Positions 22,201 to 33,275 of a stretch of DNA of 64,000 bases are shown in pieces (position 1 is the stretch's first letter; the number at the start of each line of letters is the position of its first letter). Below the pieces are notes generated by a model. The model searched no databases and was not told the DNA's origin. It saw only the letters and a program-made list of their open reading frames with translations. Source of the DNA: Favolaschia claudopus (lineage: Eukaryota; Basidiomycota; Agaricomycetes; Agaricales; Mycenaceae); NCBI GenBank assembly GCA_037176885.1, contig JAWWNJ010000063.1:1240001-1304000 (forward strand), in the 5' to 3' direction. A program made the translations under genes and the position numbers.

Positions 22201-23291
22201 TCGTGTCGCCTTTCACAGCGGTTCCAGTCCGTCCGGCCAGTTCGACGATCCAAAGCGTTATAGCTTTCCTTAGCGAGTTTCTGTCGCGCGTGGTGGATAC
22301 GAGGGTCGTCCGAGGGGAGTAGGAAGGCGTCAAGGCTGGAAGACGCGGGTCGTTTCAAGTCTTGCGTGACCATTTCCAGCCATCGCTTGGGCAGCTTTGA
22401 ATTCTGCTTGTCCACCGCCATAAGGTATACGCGAGTCCTGGTGTGCGGGATGTAGTAGGCTTTGGTGTCGAAACGAGCGAATGTGGCGCTATAATCGATT
22501 TTCTCGAACATTGGTACGACCTTGTCTTTCCAAGGGGCCCCGCAGACGTTCTCGAGGATCACAATGGGAGGCCTATGCTGCTTCACCCAGGACAGCATCC
22601 CGCGGAACGTTTGCCCTGACTCTCCCTTGGCATCGATATCTTGCTTCTTGTTGTTCAAGTTGGAATAATCGACGCAAGACGTCCCTGCGACAAGCAGATC
22701 AACGTCGCCGGGCACAGGTGCCAAGGCACCGTATGCGGTATGTCTGCTCAGATTTGAGAAAGTAGTAAAGACTAAGAGCAGTTAAAGCACATACGCTTCG
22801 TTTTGCCCAAGTTCACACACATCTCGGAAAAGAATGGGAGGGTGGAAGTTGCGTTCGATGTACGCCTGCTTGAAAGGTTCGATTTCGCACGAAAAGACGT
22901 GTTCGAATTTGAAGTCAATGCCGTGTTGGTCCAAAATAGCCTTCTGAATCAACTCGAGGGCGAGGAGGGGGGACTCCGTCCCCGAGCACATAGTGGCGAC
23001 GCGTAGTTTGCGGCCTTCTACATGCTGCGCGACAATTTTAATCTTTGGAATGCGACTGACGAGGTCGGAAAATATAGCGGGAATCTCGTGAATGGGAGGA
23101 AGGTCGGAGCCAATTTTAGCAGGTGTATCGTCGTTGGGGTCCTCCTCATCTAACGCGTCGTCGTTGGTGGCGTCAACAGCGTCAACATCGTCTTCATCTT
23201 TCTTCTTGGACTTCCCAGAGCCCTTGAAAAAACTTGTTATGGCTTTCTGGCCGGTAGCCTTGCCCTTGGCCTTGGACTTTTCCTTGGCCAT
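16281..23291 (-). CDS. DNMT5: DNMT5-type DNA cytosine methyltransferase with SNF2 ATPase and RING
   Basis: One gene of about 7 kb and roughly 2,050-2,100 residues. The start is MAKEKSKAKGKATG at 23291, with a PIP-box-like QKAITSFF at residues 15-22. Methyltransferase motifs: ATMCSGTESPLLALELI (motif I), VAGTSCVDYSNLN with the catalytic Cys (motif IV), ENVCGAPW (VI), HTRTRVYLMAVD (VIII), and GLEALGMQGLPVDKLLLTRE with DLAGNAMSTTVVGA (X). Next come a zinc finger (CDCEGRSD, then CRDC and CVKC), the SNF2 ATPase (DAVGYGKTATTLGLIDC, LIIVPPHLTRQW, DEYTYLDG, VLSGTPP), a RING (CVACGRKS, SSCGHMGCSECV) and helicase C (VLVFVQFPDLM; IGRLVRYGQLEHVHIWRF). This order defines DNMT5, the ATP-dependent maintenance enzyme characterised in Cryptococcus. 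No chromodomain is seen. Splicing before HTAYGALAPVPGDVD and after LTNWDD keeps frame, and the gene appears intact. It is divergent from the PAP2 gene. Confidence 0.92.
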
Positions 23292-23525
23292 TTTTTTGAG
23301 GAGGTGGTGAAAGGGAAAAACGCGTCGCGTCACATTGCGTAACACTGATTTTGATGGCTTGTCACGGCGCGTTTCCTCCCACGTCGGTGCATCACCCGCT
23401 GGGCGTGTTTGACCGATTTCCGCAAGATTTTCGAGTTATTCTTTCTCTTCCTCGACACGGCGGTAGTAGTGCGGCGTTAAGATCTCCACTCATACGTATC
23501 CTCTGGTCTCTCTCTTCACTGCGTT

Positions 23526-24794
23526 ATGGCTTCAAATTTGCAAGCAAGAATAAAAAACATCTTTGGCAATGACGCCCTCGACTGGCTGGACAGATCGTAT
23601 TTAACAGATTGGTCTGCAGCTAGCTTCTGTGCTAAATCACCACTTTAAATGGATGACGTAGGGTTATCGTTGCGACTCTTTGGATACTGTCAGAACTGGC
23701 TGCAAACCTCCCTGTTTTCGAACGAGACTTTTATGTGGCCGACCAAACCATTAACCATGCGCATAAAAAGAGCCAGTTAGTGGATATGCCTTCGAAGCTA
23801 TTCTTCACTCAAGACTCGGAACTTAGAATCAACGGAACCGTAAATCATTTCATTGCGCTCTTGGTGCCGGGCGCCGCAGTGCTTGCTTGGGGCTTAATCC
23901 GGCTCTCTTTTGTTGCCATACATCACGGGGCCCTCGCTCTTCTTGCAGGTCGAGGGCTGAGTCGTCTGTTCACGAATATCCTTAAAAACCGGTAACATCC
24001 ATGTTTTGTTCTCGAACACCTCACGCACCTTTCTTCCTGGTAGAGTTGGTCAGAAACCATGTTCCAAGTTTTCCCCTATACCATTGAACTCATCCTTTCC
24101 TCTAGGCAGGCTCAGGCCTGATTTTCTTGCCCGCTGTAAATGGGACGAAGTCGCGTTGGCCTGCACCGGGTACATTGATATTGTTCCAGTTTCCAAACGT
24201 CGATATTCACCTCTTGATTCATCAGAAAGAAAAATGCGGTTCTGGACGGCCGACGGTCCTTTCCCTCCGGACATTCATCCGCCGTATTCGCAGGGATGAT
24301 TTCCTGACATGGGCTGTTTTTGCGGATGCTGACCCAGCTGGATTTGTAGGAATGACTTTTCTTTCGCTGTGGCTAGCCGGGCAGACCGCCGCATGGTGTT
24401 TCCAAACTCCCCTTCCTATTGCATCTCTGCGGTCAAGTCGTCTCTTAAGATTCGTTTTATCTCTTCTTCCTCTCTGTTGGGCTACATTCGTTGCGATAAC
24501 GCGACTTGAGGATTATGTCCGTGTTTTCTTCCTCCAGTTGCTTGTTCTCACTCGTTATTTGTATTCTGGCAGCGGCATCACAAAGAAGACGTTATTGGAG
24601 GAGCGATTCTTGGGGCTGTATGCAGTACAATATGTTACCTTGCTTTTTGGCCCTCGCCGTTCTCTGCCCGGAGCTTTACGTCCTATTCCTATGGGCAGCC
24701 CCGACTGATAACTCACGGGGAGAACGGTCGCCTGCGACAAGGCAATTTCGACTTCGAGTTGACGAGATTAGAGGAAGATGACATGGACGTATGA
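23526..24794 (+). CDS. PAP2-family lipid phosphate phosphatase (DPP1/LPP-like)
   Basis: Dephosphorylates phosphatidate, diacylglycerol pyrophosphate or related lipids; multi-pass membrane protein. The start MASNLQARIKNIFGNDALDW is at 23526. After an intron the first helix reads VIVATLWILSELAANLPVF, then ERDFYVADQTINHAHKKSQ. All three PAP2 motifs are present: KNRVGRLRP (K-x6-RP), GRRSFPSGHSSAVFAG (PSGH), and TRLEDY joined to RHHKEDVIIG (R-x5-H-x3-D). The C-terminus is hydrophilic (LTRLEEDDMDV). Oddity: between SSAVFAG and MTFLSLWLAG an obvious 56-base intron (24294-24349, with a CTGAC branch site and TAG acceptor) has no GT at its 5' end. Read through, it gives a stop. So the gene either uses a non-canonical donor, has a base error, or is damaged. 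Confidence 0.82.
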
Positions 24795-24874
24795 CTTTAA
24801 TGAAAAGAAACGTGCGAAAAAAAGTACAGTACAACGAAATGAATGAGAGTTCTGGTACATACAGTAACACGATG

Positions 24875-27376
24875 CTATGATTCGTTCGTTACGGGATCTC
24901 GCACAAAAACCCATTTTTCGCCGACCCTCTGCATCCGCCCACCAGCCCCTCCTCCGCTACTCTTCTCGGCTGAACCAGTAGTAGTATAATCCATCTGACT
25001 CGTCGTATCCTCCTCCATGTCCCCACCGCCTAAAACTACAGCGTCCGTTCCACCCATGCTGCCAGTCGAACCCTGCCATCGGCTTTGGCCACCATCACGT
25101 AAGCCGCCGCCATGACCTCTTCCTCTGGAAAATCCACCCCGGCCCCGGCCTCCGCGCCAATTCTGCGACCCTCCCGAGCCATCATCCCAATGTTGCACAT
25201 GCCCACCGCTTCCGGCTCCGCCACCACCACCAGCCCACTCCATCTGCTGCTGCTGCTGCTGACTAGTAGGTCCCGCGACACCGCCAGTCATCCCCGACAT
25301 GACGAACGCCATAAGTTCCTCTGTCGAAGGCACATATCCATTGGTAACCTGCCACATCTTTCCAAGTGCTTCCCACGAGGACGCCGCCGTGAAATCAAAC
25401 GTCGCTAGACTAAAATTCTCCATTCCTTGCTGTTGTTGGGACTGGGAAGACGGAATTTTATTCGACGAGATCACGACAGCAGCAGCACTGGCAGCAGCAT
25501 CAGGAGCGCCTGAAGATGTATTCGCATCTACCGATGGTGTTAATGACATCTGAACATGATTTTTACTCGTGAGTGCAGCAGCAGACGGAGTTTCTACACT
25601 CTCTGTAGTATCGACCACCATCGTCGGCGGCGGCTGCGCAGCCGGAGCAGGCGGTAAAGGTGGGGAGTTGTTAGTAGCTGTAGCTGTAGTTGGTTCGGGG
25701 GAGAGCGACGCCGGTCTAATATCACGTCCGAATTCGTCCTTGCCGGGTTCAGGCGCCGCACGTGGTGGTGGTGGTGGTGGTGGTGGGGGCGGTTCAGGAC
25801 GAGTGTGCATAGACGCGAGGGAAGGTCGCCGGGGCGGGCTATACGGACGTACTTCGCGATCCCGTCGCCCCTGATGCCTGGGCGGAGGGCTACGTGATCT
25901 GCTTCTCCTGGCCCCCCTGCGGGGAGGGCTGCGAGCATCGTCCCTGTTGTAACGATCGCGACTATCCCAACCTCTTCCATCGCCGCCCCGACCGCGGCCA
26001 CGAAACCCTCCTCGGAAGTCGTTCCGGCCATCATGGTTCCGCCCAAATTCTTGATTATTGCCACGATCAAACCTCGAGTTTTTGGGACCTCCATTGTTGT
26101 AAGGTTCGTCTCGGTGAAAGGGAGGAGGGGATCTCGACGACCCAGGCGCGTTCTGAAAGTTTGCCTGCGGCTGAACTGGTTGTGGGATGTTGGCAAGATT
26201 TGCCGTAAGGGCAAGTTGTTGAAGAACCGCGAACTGTTGCGAAGCATTGGGCGGCGTGTTTGTCGTATTTGTAGGTATTTGCCTTGAGTGTGATCTCAGT
26301 GAACACGATTTTTGAATACAGATGAAGCAAAACGTACCCGGGATTGCCTTGAGCTGCATTATTGGCAGCCTGCGTCAGTAAGGCGAGGAGTGTCGCTTGA
26401 GGGTCCATTACGGGTACTGGCGGGGTTGCCGGAGCTGCCACCTGCGATAGGGCGACAGGGAGGGCGGTAAAAGCGGCGGAGCGCGGATCGGCTGGGACTT
26501 TTACTTCCTTATCTACGAAAACAAACCGAGGATGATTCAGTCGTTTGTCTCAGAATTTCAAGGACAGAAGAGCACGAAAAAATATGGGTGAAATTACTGG
26601 GATACTTGACGAATACATGCTGTGATATGCACCTTTTTCCGTTTCGTTAACCACATCCTTCAGTCGTACTAGAACGGAAGATGGGAAGGTCGAGCCTTTC
26701 GACCATATATCGAGAATCTTTTTGCTTTTTTCCTGATGAAAACGATATGCGAATGTTAGGAATTGTTCTACTTCGACGAGGCAAGGATAAAGACTGAAAA
26801 TTGCGGCAAGGACAGACACGTTAGCATCGAGCCAAACCAATGGGCGAGGGCTTCCAGGGAGAAATGTAGATAGCAGCGATGTTGTTGCTTTGGAATCCTT
26901 GCGGCCAACGATGGTTGGTCCCGATAGGGATTTGACTAACCTTAGCTTCGGGAGTCGCTACAGAGATCATGTCTTGAAACAATCCTTCGAGTACACCTTC
27001 TACCTTGAGGAGAAAAGTTGCAGAGTTGCCTTTTCTAGAGTTGATGTCGCCAGAGAGTCCTTGTTTTACCACTTGAGATCGGGCAGCCCGAGCAAGCGCG
27101 TCGAAAACATATAGACTAGAGACTTTGGCAGCGGGTTGAAGAGACTTGTGGGTTCGGTACATGATGGATACGAGCTGTGTGTCGTCCTGGGGGATGACGA
27201 CAGAGTGTAAGAGAGAGAATATAACGTGGTAGAGCACAGTATCTGCGCACCTGCATAGACTTGAGGGCAATTTCGGTCAAAGAGTTCATTTTTGAGGCGG
27301 ATAACCGTTTTGCCATTACAACCTCCTTCAACATCGTCTCAAACTCCTGGTTCGGGTTAGTGACATTGAACGACAC
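24875..27376 (-). CDS. RNA polymerase II CTD-interacting domain (CID/RPR) protein
   Basis: The N-terminus is a CID: NQEFETMLKEVVMAKRLSAS, then DDTQLVSIMYRTHKSLQPAA, SSLYVFDALARAA, and after a long intron of about 200 nt the last helix KILDIWSKGSTFPSSVLVRL. CID proteins (Nrd1, Seb1, SCAF) bind the phosphorylated polymerase II tail and couple transcription to RNA termination or processing. The remainder, about residues 200-640, is low complexity. It contains a Gln/Asn-rich stretch (NASQQFAVLQQLALTANLAN), RG and RS repeats (RGRGRGGDGRGWDSRDRYNR; RRSRSRSPPPR), poly-Pro, poly-Gln and an RGG-rich end. It ends RMQRVGEKWVFVRDPVTNES. I find no RRM, unlike Nrd1 and Seb1. The RS and RGG segments could still bind RNA. 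The start at 27376 lies 153 bp from the divergent PET117 start. Confidence 0.82.
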
Positions 27377-27529
27377 AGCAGAGTCGACGCACAGATAAGT
27401 GCGCCATTGCGACGCTGGCCGACCTCACGCTCGCAGTCTTCGATGGTGTGTGAGCTTGGGAAGGGATGTGTGGTTGTGTTTGTAGCGGCGCGCACGGACC
27501 CACGCGATTGCTTGCCGTCGCCGGTGGTC

Positions 27530-27891
27530 ATGTCATCCCGTCGCGCACAGGCTACGCTGGGGGCTGCTGTCGCTTTTGCAGCGCTAACTATCTGGGCGGT
27601 ACATTTCCAGCAAGAGCAACAACATGAAGTCAATCCTTTTTGTTCCAATTTTACACCCTTTTTTACTCAATCAAATCAAAATTAACAGACTATGTACAAG
27701 GGAGTTCTGCGAGACGATGAACGCCGGAGACAAAAAATGGAACAGAGGCAAGAAGAGTTCAACGAGTCAAGGAAGAAGCGTGAACTATACGAGAAAGTAC
27801 AACGCGTAGAGAAAGGTGAGTCTCCAGATTTCTGAGTGTTCTTGTGACCTGCCTCATGCATTGACCCACCCCAGATTCCGCTTCAAGTTGA
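27530..27891 (+). CDS. PET117: PET117, cytochrome c oxidase assembly factor
   Basis: Three exons give about 75 residues. They read MSSRRAQATLGAAVAFAALT, a single membrane helix ending TIWAVHFQQEQQHE, and after an intron (about 27633-27687) TMYKGVLRDDERRRQKMEQR followed by a charged coiled coil ending YEKVQRVEK. Short N-terminal helix, H-[FY]-Q-Q-E and a K/R/E/Q-rich tail are the pattern of PET117, a small mitochondrial inner-membrane protein needed for heme a synthesis and complex IV assembly. The donor GTGAGT at the end leads to a last exon encoding DSASS and a stop at 27889-27891. If that intron is not removed, the protein ends GESPDF a few codons after the same point. Confidence 0.75.
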
Positions 27892-28383
27892 ACACGCACA
27901 GATTCTGGGAGAATCGATTGCACAGTGTTGCCTCTCTTCGAACGGTTTTGAAAAACCCTCAGGCTGCGCGTTTTTCCCGGTGGACAACCTGAACGCTGGT
28001 GCACAACACAGGCGAAGACCGCGGCTGGTTCATAATATCGCGGGTTGTCGCGCTGATGCAAGCGACGCTTCTGCGGCTGATCATGGCTAGCTTGAGCTTC
28101 GAATTCTTCTTTCCAGTTATAACAATACAGCGCTCTCGATTTAGTGCCACTCCAATGGCGCGATAGATAGCGACGAAGGGGGCAATTTAAGAGCGTGAAG
28201 CTGAGAAACAGCGGCGCCCCTCCACAGGGACTGGGTAAATTTGCAGGAACGAGAGGTTGGCTTGGAGTAAATCGGCTGAGGGACGGCTGTGACACGCGTG
28301 ACCACGAATCTCCTTCGCAAGTGAAATGGAGTTGAACTGTATCCTCCTCTTGACATCTGTCCCCTGTCCTTCTATCCTGCACA
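27892..28383. other. Intergenic region between PET117 and the antiporter
   Basis: No supported gene. A 207-codon open frame on the minus strand (27759-28382) overlaps PET117 antisense and has Arg/Ser/Pro-rich, shadow-like composition. The region near 28320-28380 is the likely antiporter promoter. Confidence 0.4.
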
Positions 28384-31300
28384 ATGCTGCAGTTCTCCGA
28401 CTCGGTCGTCGGCCTATTCGCGTCCAGGGCAGTCGTTCTAGCTGAGGAAAGCGCAGGAGGTCATGCACCTGAGCAAGGTGGTTTGCTATCGGGCAAGAAC
28501 CCCTCCGACTTTAACACGGCCGATCCCATTCGGTATGTGTCTATATCTTGCTCATTTTCCACTTGTTTCTGACGGAATTCATCTAGTTTGTGGATCATCC
28601 AAGTTGGTAGGTCGTGCGTACTGTTCTTGTACTTACCATGGGTTGATTTGGGATGAAGGAATCATTGTGGCGACCGCGAGCTTGTTGTCACTCCTTTTGC
28701 GAAAGATAAATCAACCAAAGGTCATCGCCGAAGGTGTGTGTAGCGCCTGCTGCTCGAGTACTTTTCAACCAACCTGCTGTTCAAGTGCTTGGCGGAATAT
28801 TGCTAGGTTCGGAATCTGAAGTCCTCTGCTGCTCCTGTATTCACATCATCCAGGACCAACTGCTTTCGGAAGCATACCCCATTTCTCGCAGCGCATATTC
28901 CCTCAAGACTCTCTGCCTTATCTTAGTCTTGTGGCCAACATCGGACTGGTACTCTTTTTGTTCCTTGTTGGGTGAGTGGTATCGCAATCATATAACTAAT
29001 TGCTGAATTGCATGTACAGGCTCGAAATCGACGGCTCCATCATCAAGCGCAATGCCCGGCTGTTCGTTGTACTCATACCCTGCTGCCCGTGTCTCTTCTG
29101 ACCAAATTCCCCCAGATCCGCATCCGTCGCTCTTGCAGGCATGATCCTACCTTTCGGACTCGGCGCCGGCCTCTCCGTCCCTCTATACCACACGTTCATC
29201 GACAAAAGCGTGAAATTCACCCATTTCATGGTTCGTATCCTCGCCAACCGAACGACTCCTTGCTCATCCACTACAGCTCTTCACAGGGGTAGCCTACTCC
29301 ATCACCGCCTTCCCCGTCCTCTGCCGCATCCTCACCGAACTCAAGCTCCTCGACACCACCGTCGGCATCGTCGTCCTCAGCGCCGGCGTCGGCAACGACA
29401 TCGTCGGATGGACACTCCTCGCGCTCAGCGTCGCCCTCGTCAACGCCGGTTCCGGATTGACTGCCCTTTACATCCTCCTGATCACAGTCGCATGGACGGT
29501 GTTCCTGCTCTTTCCTGTCAAGATGGCGCTGCTGTGGCTTGCGCGCCATACCGGGTCCATTGAGAACGGACCGACTATGTTCTTTATGACGGTGACTATC
29601 CTGCTAGTCTTTGGTTCGGCGTTTTTCACGGATGTCATTGGCGTGCATGCGATCTTTGGCGCTTTTGTCATGGGTCTGGTTGTGCCCCGAGAAGGCGGGT
29701 TAGCTATTGCGCTCACGGAGAAGTTGGAGGATATGGTTACGATCATATTCTTGCCTTTGGTTGGTTTTTTTTTCATTTGAGGTGATTGCTTGTTGTTGAA
29801 TTGGATTGCAGTACTTCACATTGTCGGGACTCAACACGAACCTCAAATTGCTTGATGATGGCATTACTTGGGGTTACACTGTGGCGATCTGCGTTCTAGC
29901 TTTCGCTGGCAAATTCGGAGGATGCACGATTGCCGCAAGATATCTCGCCAAGTTCAACTGGCGCGAGTCGAGCGCTATCGGCTCTTTGATGAGTTGCAAG
30001 GGGTATGTTGCACGTCATTCCGATTCTACCATTCATCAGACGTTAACATTTCTCCAAGTCTTGTGGAGCTTATCGTTCTGAACGTCGGGCTGCAAGCGGG
30101 AATCCTTTCTCCCCGTGTCTTCTCGATGTATGGTCTTTTCTATATTTATGTTTTTTTGCCATAGCCTCATAACATCGGTAGGTTTGTCTTGGAGGCTCTT
30201 TTGCTCACTTTCATCACCACGCCAATGGTGACCGTTCTCTACCCACCCGACAAGCGTGTCCGCGCCACCGGAACCGGAGCAAACTTTAACAGCGTCGCAA
30301 ATAATGCTGAAGACGGACGCGAGAGACGGTCAATTCAGGACGGGGACCACACGCGCTTTACCTTCGTCCTCGACAAACTCGAGCACCTCCCCGGTATGAT
30401 GGCTATGGCCCAGCTCATCCAGCCGCCACCACCACCGTCACCTTCATCATCGGACGAGAGAAGGACCTCCAAGTCCAGTTCCCTCGCATCCTACCAACAT
30501 CAACTCTCTGTAGGCGCGCTCCGGCTAATCGAACTCTCCGACCGTGTCTCAGCGGTGATGAAATCCTCCGCCTCGGAATCGCTCCTCATCTCCGATCCGC
30601 TACTCGCGGTTTTCCGCATGTTTGGGCAGCTGCACGACTTGCGCATCTCGACGTCGTTGAGTATCGTCCCATTCGACGATCTAGCATATTCCGTCGCGGA
30701 GCACGCGCGGAATTATTCGTCTGATATGATCATCCTGCCTTGGCTGCCCACATCGTCTCCCGACGCCGTGCACATCCACGACACTGAAAGCCAACCCACA
30801 ACGCCCGGCATCAAAGCCGCACATTCGAACAACCCTTTCGATGCGCTGATCAAGGCTAGCGGCGGCGGGTCGCAGATTAAATCTGCGTCAGCTTTACACG
30901 CTCAGTTCGTCAGAGGCGTGTTCTCTCAGGCGAAGACGGACGTGGCGCTGTTTGTGGATCAACAGCCGGGCGTTCCTGCGAGAGTGATGGGGAGTAAACA
31001 GCATTTGTTCATGATTTTCTTTGGTGGTCCGGATGATCGACTTGCGCTTGATTTTGTGGTGCAGCTGTGCGCTGGCCCTAATGTTACGGCGACTGTTTTG
31101 CGGATGGTGAAATTGGAGGCGGACGCGGCTGTCGCGCAGGTGCCGGATGTGCATTTGAGCGCGGAGAAGCAGGGAGAGATAAACGCTTTGACTGTTGCTT
31201 CGGTAAGCCATTGCTCGAGCGTCTTTTGCTTTTGCATCCTGTTCTCACCTGGTCGATACAGGCGACATTCCCGGATACGGTCTACGGTCACCATACGACG

Positions 31301-31696
31301 GAAACCCGACTACAGTCCGAGACGGCCGACAACATCGCCTGGACAAAATATGCTCCCCCGGCTGCTGCTGCGGACAGCGCATCCATGTCTTCCACCGCCT
31401 CCAAGATCGAGTTCCGCGAACGAGCCACGCCGATTCCTCTGCATGCCGCCATCAGCGAGGTGAAAATGCACCAAGAGACTACGTCGAGCGAGACGCGACC
31501 AGCTCGCGTGCTTGTCGTTCTCGGACGCTCTCGTCGACTAGCTGTAGAAAATCATGCCGGGGAGCTGAAGGATCTCACGAATGAGTATGGGAGCGTTGGT
31601 GTTGAGGTGAGGAAGACGATGGGGGATGTGGCGTCTGCATTTGTTGTTGCTGGCGCTGGATCTGGCTTGGTGGTGGTTCAAGCTGCTGATGTTTGA
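28384..31696 (+). CDS. K+/H+ antiporter of the KHA1/CPA2 family
   Basis: Exchanges K+ (or Na+) for H+ across endomembranes in yeast. About nine exons give roughly 850-870 residues, like fungal Kha1. The N-terminal half is a CPA2 exchanger domain. Visible helices and motifs: LWIIQVGIIVATASLLSLLL with RKINQPKVIAEVLGGILLG, GLVLFLFLVGLEIDGSIIKR, LAGMILPFGLGAGLSVPLYH, GVAYSITAFPVLCRILTELK, the ion-site GVGNDIVGWTLLALSVAL, GAFVMGLVVPREGG, and YFTLSGLNTNLKLLDDGITW. The C-terminal half is hydrophilic and begins near VLYPPDKRVRATGTG. It contains a nucleotide-binding-like or regulatory fold (MIFFGGPDDRLALDFVVQLC). Frame requires an intron of about 57 nt between KRNARL and SASVALAGM. The start at 28384 gives a short luminal N-terminus; a nearby alternative cannot be excluded. 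Confidence 0.86.
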
Positions 31697-32511
31697 GATT
31701 AGTTAATGAGTTGGGGGATTGATTGCCTTGATTATTCACGACCGCATAATGTATAATGTTCACGACTGAATGCCCTGCCACATAGCAAGCATAAGTCCCT
31801 CTCTTAAAGCGAACCGACACAATATCACCGGTCTAGGACATATTATTCAGATGACAAATGACAGCATTTGGAAGACAAGAAAGAGCTGGAGGTGGAAAGA
31901 ACAAAAGTTAAAATGATAATGTCAGCCCCGGCATATCAGAAGGCGACAGCGCGACTTGAACCCAGCGGCGGTAGTCTGCAGCGAAGTCGGTGTGGAAGGG
32001 ATGCCTACCGGGTGTCGCGCCTGTCTACACAACCCATATACCAGTTAAGGAGACGTTCATGTTCGGTCGTATGGCGATATCATAGCTGGAGAATGCGTCA
32101 ACGGGCGAAATTACTGCTTTGGGGTCGATATTCTTGATACGTCGAGAATACGACCCTTTGGGGATATCTTGAGATGGATATCAGGACGCGTGCTGCCGGC
32201 ATGCTTCATATACATTGTACACAGCTGAAGCCTGAAGTGAACGATCTAGACAAGAGGTGACTCTTGAATCCTTTCCGACTCCTTCCAATTCTCTACATAT
32301 TTCGTGCCTCCATATCATGGCTGAACGTTCGAGTTCCATCTCACCATTCATGCAACATTCATGGCTGCCAGCATCCATGTCAACCTCCAATAGGCCGCAG
32401 CAAAACACTCCCGAATCCATAGAAAACGATGCGGAAACCGGACCATCGCTTTGCGTTTCGAAGGCTCGCAGATTGCGACAACATTAATTAATACATTGGT
32501 AGAAAACCAGC
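31697..32511. other. Convergent intergenic region, about 0.8 kb
   Basis: Lies between the antiporter stop and the stop of the orphan gene. Short open frames here (for example 32257-32487 plus) are low complexity and have no start context or homology that I recognise. A GACTTGAACCC string at about 31954 resembles a minus-strand tRNA T loop, but the flanking stems do not pair. Confidence 0.35.
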
Positions 32512-33179
32512 TCAACATAGAACAGGGACAAACCTGAACACGATTTGATCCTAGCAGTATGAAAGGACTCCGAAGAGTAGCAGGTGACGTTTGCTAGTAC
32601 TAGAAAAGTCTCAGTGAAACAGCGAGAAACAGAATAAAGAATTCGCACGTATGTGAAAACATCATAAAACGGATGAGTGTACTTAGTGGTCTCGAATAGC
32701 AGGCGTTCTGTTGCCACGCTATATCCAGTATCCTGTTTGATGAGGGCTATGAGCTGGTCACGCTTGACGCGATCTTCTTCCGTCTCGCGCGCTGCCTCCG
32801 GATAGTCCTTGATCGTTACATTGTCGGGTGCCGGGATCCAACGAGTGGAGAAGAAATAGCGTCGAGAGGCTGGAGCGTCAGGCTCGGCGTTGGCGGGGAG
32901 GGCAGTGATATCTATGTTTGAGACGGAGGTCAGTACAAGTAGCAGCTGTGAAACTTGAGAACAGATAGATTTGATGGTTGGAACACTCTTGCGGATGTCC
33001 GCCCCCAGCGAGTCTCGCCACGCCAGGTATTGACTAACATATGCCAGCCAGCTTACTCGGTCTGGGTGCTTTTCCAGATATTTCTCATATGCGGGATCCA
33101 GAGCAAGCGTGAAGTCCCTCAAGTCTTCATGGCTCATTGAGTAGCCACTGAAGATGGCATCCCTCGGTGGGGCTTGCAT
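32512..33179 (-). CDS. Orphan protein, no recognised domain
   Basis: An open frame starts at MQAPPRDAIFSGYSMSHEDL (33179) or at an upstream Met at 33266. It continues through LDPAYEKYLEKHPDRVSWLA and a charged helical stretch (EAARETEEDRVKRDQLIALI) to HPFYDVFTY. A GTGCGA donor there, with acceptor CTGCTAG near 32552, would give a short last exon reading DQIVFRFVPVLC and a stop at 32512-32514. Without this splice the frame runs on to 32484. The composition is normal for coding sequence, but I do not recognise a family. The downstream start is preferred because the bases above it hold inverted repeats that look promoter-like. Confidence 0.45.
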
Positions 33180-33192
33180 GGTTGTGGTACGA

Positions 33193-33275
33193 TACAAGAG
33201 AGCCGACAAGAGTCTCTCTTGTATTGAGTGATCTGAACGACTATCTTCAGATTTCACGTCCCCCATACAAGAGAG
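33193..33275. promoter_or_regulatory. Repeated TACAAGAGAG boxes, two as a perfect inverted repeat
   Basis: TACAAGAGAG at 33193-33202 and its exact complement CTCTCTTGTA at 33214-33223 flank an 11-base spacer. A third copy lies at 33266-33275, and AACAAGAGTC follows near 33290. They sit just upstream of the preferred start of the orphan gene. An operator-like role is a guess from symmetry and repetition. Confidence 0.3.

Noticed and set aside
25740..25800. Trinucleotide repeat (GGT)n as a regulatory microsatellite
   Set aside because: It encodes the poly-Pro tract of the CID protein on the minus strand.
27759..28382. 207-codon minus-strand open frame
   Set aside because: It overlaps PET117 antisense, is rich in Arg/Ser/Pro and contains no recognisable motif, so it is treated as a shadow.
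28990..29150. Apparent frame break in the K+/H+ antiporter after KRNARL
   Set aside because: A GTTCGT donor and CCCCAG acceptor define a 57-nt intron that restores SASVALAGM in frame.
31940..32010. Possible tRNA on the minus strand (GACTTGAACCC string)
   Set aside because: The five bases on either side of the loop do not pair, and no A box is found at the right distance.
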